This document shows positions 13,743 through 17,565 of a stretch of 17,565 nt of DNA, piece after piece. Every line of letters starts with the position of its first letter. Position 1 is the stretch's first letter. A program made the translations under genes and the position numbers. Origin of the DNA: Candidatus Uhrbacteria bacterium (GTDB taxonomy: Bacteria; Patescibacteriota; Patescibacteriia; UBA9934; GWF2-40-263); assembly GCA_003511125.1 (NCBI GenBank), contig DOJV01000029.1, forward strand, positions 1 to 17,565. Reading direction: 5' to 3'. The notes under the pieces were generated by a model. It searched no databases. It was given only the letters and a program-made list of their open reading frames with translations, and was not told the DNA's origin.

Positions 13743-13758
13743 TGCTTCAAATATTTCT

Positions 13759-14517
13759 ATGTCCGCAAAAATCATCACCATCCTCACGCCAACTTACAAC
13801 CGCGCCGGCAGACTACTCGCCGAAACCATCGAGTCAGTACAAAAGCAAAAAGAAAAAGGGTTTACCCACGAACATATCATTATTGATAACGCCTCGACCG
13901 ACAACACCAAAGAATTCGTGGCCGGATTCATAAAAAAAGATCCGCGCGTAAAATATATTCGCAAGCGCACCAACACCTTGGCCTCTGGAGCTCTCAATCG
14001 CGGTCTAGCCAAAGCTAAGGGCGATCTAATTCTCCCGCTTGATGACGATGATCTGATTCCACCACATGCTCTTCAGTGGTACAAAGAGTTCATGGATAAA
14101 CACCCAAAAATTGATTGGGCCGCGGCCCGGACACTGTTTATCGACGAAGAAAGCCGAATCAAAATCGGCTGGGCCAATCATCCGGTGGTATTAAAAAATT
14201 TAAAAAAATTTCTGATTCGTCAAATCAAAGCCAACTCTATTACCAACGGTTCAGTAATCTTCCGACGTCGAGCTATTATTAAGGCCGGTGGTTGGGACGA
14301 AACTTTCCCATCTTCCCAAGACGCGGTCATGTATTGTCGACTAATAAACGCCGGGTGTCCGGCCGCGGCTATCGATAAGTATCTTGGAATCTATCGTATC
14401 CACCACGCTCAACTTTCTACCGAAAATTCAAAAAACGGAAACTGGAAATACTGCAAAGAGCGCCTCATGCAACAATACAATATCACCCAACAAGATCTCG
14501 ATAAAATAAAATTATAG
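13759..14517 (+). CDS. Glycosyltransferase family 2 (GT-A) protein
   Basis: A 252-aa GT-A glycosyltransferase. From ATG 13759 it reads IITILTPTYNRAGRL (5-19), IIIDNASTDNT (40-50, the nucleotide-binding Asp), RGLAKAKGDLILPLDDDDLIP (81-101, the metal-binding DxD region at 95-98), and later NGSVIFRRRAI and GGWDETFPSSQDAVMYCRL (acceptor side, with a catalytic Asp in the ED/QD position). The upstream TTG at 13714 is part of the -35 box, so the shorter start is preferred. It is an inverting-type, single-domain enzyme with no membrane helix. It diverges from the GT4 operon and is likely part of the same surface-glycan function. It is followed by a strong bidirectional terminator. Confidence 0.92.
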   Translation: MSAKIITILTPTYNRAGRLLAETIESVQKQKEKGFTHEHIIIDNASTDNTKEFVAGFIKKDPRVKYIRKRTNTLASGALNRGLAKAKGDLILPLDDDDLIPPHALQWYKEFMDKHPKIDWAAARTLFIDEESRIKIGWANHPVVLKNLKKFLIRQIKANSITNGSVIFRRRAIIKAGGWDETFPSSQDAVMYCRLINAGCPAAAIDKYLGIYRIHHAQLSTENSKNGNWKYCKERLMQQYNITQQDLDKIKL

Positions 14518-14560
14518 AGTAAAAGACCGCGACCGGAATTCGGTCACGGTTTTGGTTTTT
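14517..14560. terminator. Bidirectional terminator between convergent genes
   Basis: ACCGCGACCG (14526-14535) pairs with CGGTCACGGT (14541-14550) with one mismatch around GAATT, followed by TTTGGTTTTT. The minus-strand side ends in CTTTTACTC. It separates the GT2 gene from the hydrolase gene and shares its first 12 bases (GAGTAAAAGACC) with the hairpin at 5888. Confidence 0.8.
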
Positions 14561-15530
14561 ATCTGGAAAATAATTTTTCGGCGATCTTCTCAACCTCAGT
14601 CATCAGCCGCTTATCCAAAACGTCCGGTATCATCGACGGTGGCGCGGTTTCGCTGAGCGATGCTTTGATCTCGTTTTCGTTTAAACCGACAAGCGGAACA
14701 CTGCCGCCAAGTGCGGCGTTAATAGCGCGCACGGCCGAGAGAACATCGGGCTGGGCGTGATCGGTTTCCGATTGCAAGCGCCAGTAAGGAATTTCGAGCT
14801 TTGGGATAAAATTAACCGCCTCGCGCTCGGCAAAAAAAGCTTCGTCGCCGCAATCAACCTTGTTCCTAAGATGGCCGACGCGATCATTGTCGCAGCCCGC
14901 AAAATCGTTTCGATCAACCGGCCCCTCCCAGTCAATGTAAAAACTCACTGGCAGATTCGGGTATCTAGACAGGGCGCCGCTGGCCATGGACACACCGAAA
15001 GAAAACGAGACCACGCCTATCTTATTGATCTTTGCGTCCGGCAGATCTTTGGCCGCGAATTCAATGATGGCCGCCAAACCGTCTTGCTGAACATAGCCGT
15101 TTTGATTTTCCTCTCCCTCGCTCTCGCCGCGGCCATCAGGATCAAAAATTAAAATCGCCAATCCGGCTTCAGTCAACGAGGCGGCATTCTTAGATCCACT
15201 GGTAAAAGAGGTTGAATTGCTGTTGCCTCCGGGCACCAAAACCAATAAATCGATCGAATCGTTTTCTTCAAAATTTTGGGGATAAAAAAGCTTTACTAAT
15301 AATTCAGTGTTAGAATTTGGATTAACCACCCAAAATTCATCTTGCTCTTGGCCGCGACGCCATGAGTTTTTAGCTGTCTCTGATTCCTTGAAAGTCTCTG
15401 GCTTTATTAAAGTGTTTTCTTTTGATTCCTCAAAAAAATCTCGGAAAAGAAAAAAACCGACAATAATTGCGGACACCAGAACGATCGCCCCGACAATTAA
15501 TAAAAGCAAATTCGTATTTTTTATTTCCAT
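14559..15530 (-). CDS. Membrane-anchored alpha/beta hydrolase
   Basis: A 323-aa protein with an N-terminal membrane helix (about 8-30) and an extracytoplasmic alpha/beta-hydrolase domain. LLVLVPGGNSNSTSF (95-109) holds the oxyanion-hole PGG, and AILIFDPDGRGESEGEE (125-141) is the usual strand-and-turn after it. KIGVVSFSFGVSMASG (170-185) is the nucleophile elbow with Ser177; the first Gly of GxSxG is Ser here. SETDHAQPDV (254-263) gives Asp257 and His258 near the place of the acid and base. Cys212 and Cys227 could form a disulfide. Peptidase (S9-like) or esterase activity are both possible. It stands alone and diverges from the methyltransferase gene. A TGCTACCCT extended -10-like box lies close before the ATG. 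Confidence 0.8.
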   Translation of the reverse strand: MEIKNTNLLLLIVGAIVLVSAIIVGFFLFRDFFEESKENTLIKPETFKESETAKNSWRRGQEQDEFWVVNPNSNTELLVKLFYPQNFEENDSIDLLVLVPGGNSNSTSFTSGSKNAASLTEAGLAILIFDPDGRGESEGEENQNGYVQQDGLAAIIEFAAKDLPDAKINKIGVVSFSFGVSMASGALSRYPNLPVSFYIDWEGPVDRNDFAGCDNDRVGHLRNKVDCGDEAFFAEREAVNFIPKLEIPYWRLQSETDHAQPDVLSAVRAINAALGGSVPLVGLNENEIKASLSETAPPSMIPDVLDKRLMTEVEKIAEKLFSR

Positions 15531-15583
15531 ACAGAATCAGGGTAGCATTTTTTTTGAAAAACGTGTACTCTAAAAGACAAAAT

Positions 15584-16498
15584 ATGCCTAAGAAAACACA
15601 GATTCCCTTCCAACTCACCACCCGCCTCGAACAGCAATTCGGCCACGGTGCCCTGCAATCGATCATCTCGGCCTTTAACGAAAAGCGCTTGCCGACTTTT
15701 CGAGTCAATATTTTAAAATCAAACGACGAAGAAGTCATGCGAGTTTTGCGCTCCGAAAATATTGCCTTTGAACGAATCAAAGATTTGCCGCACGCTTTCA
15801 AAATCAGAAACCGTTCTGACAAAGATTTGCTCGAGCATCCACTCTGCAAAAACGGAAAAATCTATCTTCAGGGCGTTGCCTCGATGCTTCCGGTTCTCGC
15901 GCTTGATCCACAACCCGGCGAACGCGTTCTCGATCTCTGCGCCGCTCCAGGGAGCAAAACAAGTCAGATTGCGGCCGCTATGAAAAACGGTCAACTTTTG
16001 GCTTGCGACGATAACGAGGTGCGTTTTCAAAAACTCGAAAACACTTTGCAAATGCAAGGCGTCAATTTTGTCGAGACCCGACTTCAAGACGCCGCGCTTC
16101 TTTACAAAGAATTCCCGGAAAGTTTTGACAAAATTTTAGCCGATGTTCCCTGCTCGGCCGAAGGCCGAATTGATTTAAACGATCCGCGCTCTTACCGTTT
16201 TTGGAGCGAAAAAAATATTACCGCTCATGCCAAACTTCAACGACGTTTACTGCGTTCGGCCGTGGCCTGCCTCAAACCCGGTGGGACTCTGGTTTATTCA
16301 ACTTGCACTCTGGCCCCAGAAGAAGATGGCGAAATGATCGAATGGTTACTGGCCACTTTCCCGGAACTTAAAACAGAAGCCTTTCGGCTTCCGTTTGTTA
16401 GTACCCACCCTGGCCCGGCCAACAGTTTGTATGTTTTACCAAGTCGGGAAAGCGAAGGTTTTTTTGTGGCGAAGATACGAAAAGGCGCGAATTGCTAA
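15584..16498 (+). CDS. RsmB/NSUN-type RNA cytosine-C5 methyltransferase
   Basis: A 304-aa SAM-dependent m5C RNA methyltransferase. The start is ATG 15584: the longer open frame from 15467 runs through the divergent hydrolase gene and is not coding. After an N-terminal RNA-binding segment (FRVNILKS, 39-46; GKIYLQGVASMLPVLAL, 91-107) the catalytic core has DLCAAPGSKTSQIA (117-130, SAM loop), CDDNEVRFQKL (141-151), ADVPCSAEGR (186-195, Cys190) and VYSTCTLAPEEDGEMI (237-252, catalytic Cys241). Both cysteines of the two-cysteine mechanism are present. It lacks the NusB domain of RsmB and the extra C-terminal domain of RsmF, so the target (16S or 23S rRNA, or tRNA) is not determined. No terminator is evident; an A/T-rich hairpin region follows. 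Confidence 0.93.
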   Translation: MPKKTQIPFQLTTRLEQQFGHGALQSIISAFNEKRLPTFRVNILKSNDEEVMRVLRSENIAFERIKDLPHAFKIRNRSDKDLLEHPLCKNGKIYLQGVASMLPVLALDPQPGERVLDLCAAPGSKTSQIAAAMKNGQLLACDDNEVRFQKLENTLQMQGVNFVETRLQDAALLYKEFPESFDKILADVPCSAEGRIDLNDPRSYRFWSEKNITAHAKLQRRLLRSAVACLKPGGTLVYSTCTLAPEEDGEMIEWLLATFPELKTEAFRLPFVSTHPGPANSLYVLPSRESEGFFVAKIRKGANC

Positions 16499-16505
16499 TT
16501 TTTAT

Positions 16506-16574
16506 GAATATACTAATTAAAAATTTGTACAAAATTGTACAAATTTTTTTTGATCTTTTTTTCATCAAAAAAAA
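16506..16574. repeat. Left TGTAC repeat tract and A/T hairpin
   Basis: GAATATACTAATT (16506-16518) is followed by two TGTAC units 10 bp apart (16526 and 16536) that form a near-palindrome with TTTGTACAA arms. Next comes a perfect 11-bp inverted repeat TTTTTTTTGAT/ATCAAAAAAAA (16544-16554, 16564-16574). The first part resembles 17181-17215. Confidence 0.65.
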
Positions 16575-16582
16575 TCCGATGC

Positions 16583-16611
16583 TTAACAATCACCCCAAAA
16601 TATGATATAAA
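16583..16611 (+). promoter_or_regulatory. Promoter of the four-helix membrane protein gene
   Basis: TTAACA (16583-16588), a 17-bp spacer and TATAAA (16606-16611) preceded by TGA, an extended -10. The expected start near 16618 gives a 76-nt leader to GTG 16694. The leader contains AAAGCAC/GTGCTTT (16612-16618 with 16630-16636) and CTGCC/GGCAG (16619-16623 with 16648-16652) inverted repeats. Confidence 0.7.
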
Positions 16612-16693
16612 AAAGCACCTGCCCATTATGTGCTTTAGCAAATTCTTGGCAGGAGTTTCCCTACAAAACAACCAAAAGGAAGAAAGGCCGCCC

Positions 16694-17083
16694 GTGTCCG
16701 TACACACCAACAAGTTCTTCAACATCGTCTCCCTCGCCATCGTCCTGCCGGTCCTCGGCTTCTGCGTCTGGCTGGAGGCCGCGAGTGGCATGTGGAAATA
16801 CGATGTGGTGCCCGTCGGAATTGTGATCACCTTGTTCGGCGGCGGTGCCTTCGTTGGATGTCTGCTTCGTGGCAAACTCCAGCCGACAAAAAGGCTCCAC
16901 AACCGACTCCTGATCGCCGCAGTCAACACGCTCGGTGACGCCTGTGTCTTCGTTCTCGGCATGGCCATCTCCGGCTACCACGAGCCGTGGACCCTCGCGG
17001 TGCTCTTGCCTCTGCTCGTCGTCGGCATGATCTGCACAGCCGGATTCATCGCGGTCGGTATTATGAAACGACTGAGCCGCTAG
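16694..17083 (+). CDS. GC-rich orphan membrane protein with four predicted helices
   Basis: A 129-aa protein from GTG 16694, preceded by purine-rich AGAAAGG (16681-16687). An in-frame ATG at 16628 would add 22 residues (MCFSKFLAGVSLQ...), but those codons are AT-rich, whereas strong G/C third positions begin at about 16688, so the GTG is favoured. Four hydrophobic helices are evident: about 9-29, 37-58, 71-93 and 99-124, with basic loops (RGKLQPTKRLHNR, 59-71; KRLSR at the end) that would face the cytosol. I recognise no family. Its codon use is much more GC-rich than every flanking gene. It has its own promoter, and its stop codon is in the middle of a 16-bp palindrome. It lies between two TGTAC repeat tracts, which suggests acquired DNA or an unusual lineage-specific cassette. 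Confidence 0.7.
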   Translation: MSVHTNKFFNIVSLAIVLPVLGFCVWLEAASGMWKYDVVPVGIVITLFGGGAFVGCLLRGKLQPTKRLHNRLLIAAVNTLGDACVFVLGMAISGYHEPWTLAVLLPLLVVGMICTAGFIAVGIMKRLSR

Positions 17084-17089
17084 CGGCTC
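17074..17089. repeat. 16-bp perfect palindrome spanning the stop codon
   Basis: GAGCCGCTAGCGGCTC is self-complementary, and its central TAG is the stop codon of the four-helix protein. Two more hairpins follow: CGGTT/AACCG (17116-17128) and an imperfect CCTCAC...GTGAGG stem (17131-17180). Confidence 0.65.
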
Positions 17090-17180
17090 GGCGACGACAA
17101 CGACTCTCGGGATGTCGGTTAAAAACCGCACCTCACCACTTCTTTTGCACATCAAAATTTGGTGCTTAAAAAAAGTGAGG

Positions 17181-17215
17181 GAATGTACTAATTTGTACTA
17201 ATTTGTACTTTTTTT
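17181..17215. repeat. Right TGTAC repeat tract
   Basis: GAATGTACTAATT (17181-17193) matches 12 of 13 bases of 16506-16518. TGTAC recurs at 17184, 17194 and 17204, an exact 10-bp period, then a T-run. Together with the left tract it forms an imperfect direct repeat enclosing the four-helix gene. Confidence 0.65.
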
Positions 17216-17344
17216 AATTTCGCCCAAAAAGTTTCCGCCAAAATGTATCAGCAAAGAACTCCGGGCCCAGAAGCCGCCGGTCAGCAAGAGACTCCGAAGC
17301 CAGACGAGGGCCCGGTGGATGCGGAGTTTAAGGAGAAAGAATAA
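17216..17344 (+). pseudogene. Orphan 3' end of a dnaK-like gene
   Basis: The frame ending at TAA 17342-17344 reads NFAQKVSAKMYQQRTPGPEA then a Gln/Pro/Asp-rich linker and GPVDAEFKEKE. This matches the layout of the DnaK (Hsp70) C-terminus: the last lid helix with an AQKVSAKMYQ-type sequence, a flexible tail, and the conserved VDAEF-E-terminus. The rest of the roughly 600-residue chaperone is missing: upstream the frame enters the TGTAC tract and meets a stop at 17189. The only ATG (17243) would give a 33-aa tail peptide. The likely reading is a gene fragment left by recombination or insertion at the TGTAC tract. An assembly join is the main alternative. Confidence 0.6.
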
Positions 17345-17350
17345 GGATGC

Positions 17351-17475
17351 GACCCCCCCCTCCCGGGCTGCGTGGCGCAGCCTTAGCCCTCCCCCTAGGG
17401 GGGAGGGACGCGAGGTGCGTGTTTCGGGAAACGCGTTCCTCCCCCCAGGGGGAGGACTACAGGAGGGGGATCACA
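17351..17475. repeat. Block of G/C-rich palindromes
   Basis: Four stems follow in close succession: GGCTGCG/CGCAGCC (17366-17382), CCCTCCCCC/GGGGGAGGG (17387-17407), a GTTTC/GAAAC hairpin (17417-17435 region) and TCCTCCCC/GGGGAGGA (about 17437-17457). The last is followed by AGGAGGGGGATC, echoed in inverse as ATCCCTCCCCC near 17525. It looks like a REP/MITE-type intergenic repeat. The rest to 17565 shows no gene. Confidence 0.6.
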
Positions 17476-17565
17476 TTTTCCGCAATTCAAAGACGACAAA
17501 GACAAAATTGTGCGCAACCACTAAATCCCTCCCCCAAAAGCCGGATCAAGCGCAATTTAGCTGGG

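Noticed and set aside
15467..15583. N-terminal extension of the RNA methyltransferase
   Set aside because: It overlaps the 5' end of the divergent hydrolase gene and lacks family similarity; ATG 15584 starts the family-typical protein.
16628..16693. Longer start for the four-helix protein at ATG 16628
   Set aside because: The added codons are AT-rich, unlike the rest of the gene, and overlap leader hairpins. Not excluded, since a short leader would fit other genes here.
16513..17155. Minus-strand frames opposite the four-helix gene
   Set aside because: They are the complement of a GC-rich gene; their translations are Arg/Pro/Asp-rich and lack a promoter.

Overview
The window reads like a chromosomal segment of a Candidate Phyla Radiation (Patescibacteria, Parcubacteria-like) bacterium. 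This is an inference from gene style, not a taxonomic assignment. The supporting signs are moderately AT-rich DNA with compact genes, ATGA gene overlaps, several sigma70-type promoters whose -10 box lies only 8-16 nt before the start codon with no Shine-Dalgarno sequence, a small GIY-YIG gene directly behind a tRNA gene, many short palindromic intergenic repeats, and a high share of lineage-specific envelope genes. No complete mobile element, CRISPR array or rRNA is visible.

Layout. 1-417 (-) is the start of an unidentified coiled-coil-rich gene cut by the window edge. 541-1173 (-) is a transglutaminase-like conserved protein. 1383-4702 (+) is a two-gene operon: an 813-aa protein with two ATP-grasp ligase modules in tandem, overlapping by ATGA a FemAB/GNAT-like protein. 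It is a plausible amide- or peptide-bond-forming pathway. 4844-5440 holds a promoter, tRNA-Gln(CTG), two same-geometry hairpins (the first overlaps the tRNA CCA end) and a GIY-YIG nuclease gene with a terminator. 5467-6673 is a gene-poor accessory stretch with a small membrane ORF, a strong hairpin, a 145-bp MITE-like inverted-repeat element, and a GC-rich, hairpin-rich unit that appears to be transcribed leftward from its own promoter to its own terminator. 6674-7516 (+) encodes a possible nuclease-like domain joined to a cold-shock-like domain.

7609-9323 (-) is an operon of a TrmB-like regulator and D-Ala-D-Ala ligase. Divergent from it is a short beta-carbonic-anhydrase-like gene with a strong promoter and a perfect 11-bp inverted repeat in its leader. 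10088-11176 (-) is a membrane-anchored, deacetylase-like protein. 11408-13653 (-) are two coupled GT4-type glycosyltransferases, diverging from a GT2 glycosyltransferase (13759-14517 +). 14559-15530 (-) is a membrane-anchored alpha/beta hydrolase, and 15584-16498 (+) is an RsmB/NSUN-type RNA m5C methyltransferase.

The right end (16500-17565) is the second accessory patch. A GC-rich four-helix membrane protein gene has its own good promoter and sits between two related TGTAC-repeat tracts. These are followed at once by what looks like the orphan last ~40 codons of dnaK and then a block of G/C-rich palindromes.

Functionally, the core genes centre on the cell envelope: D-Ala-D-Ala synthesis, further ATP-grasp and FemAB-type ligation, glycan assembly and trimming. 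The accessory patches (4960-6670 and 16500-17480) are where undescribed small elements are most likely.
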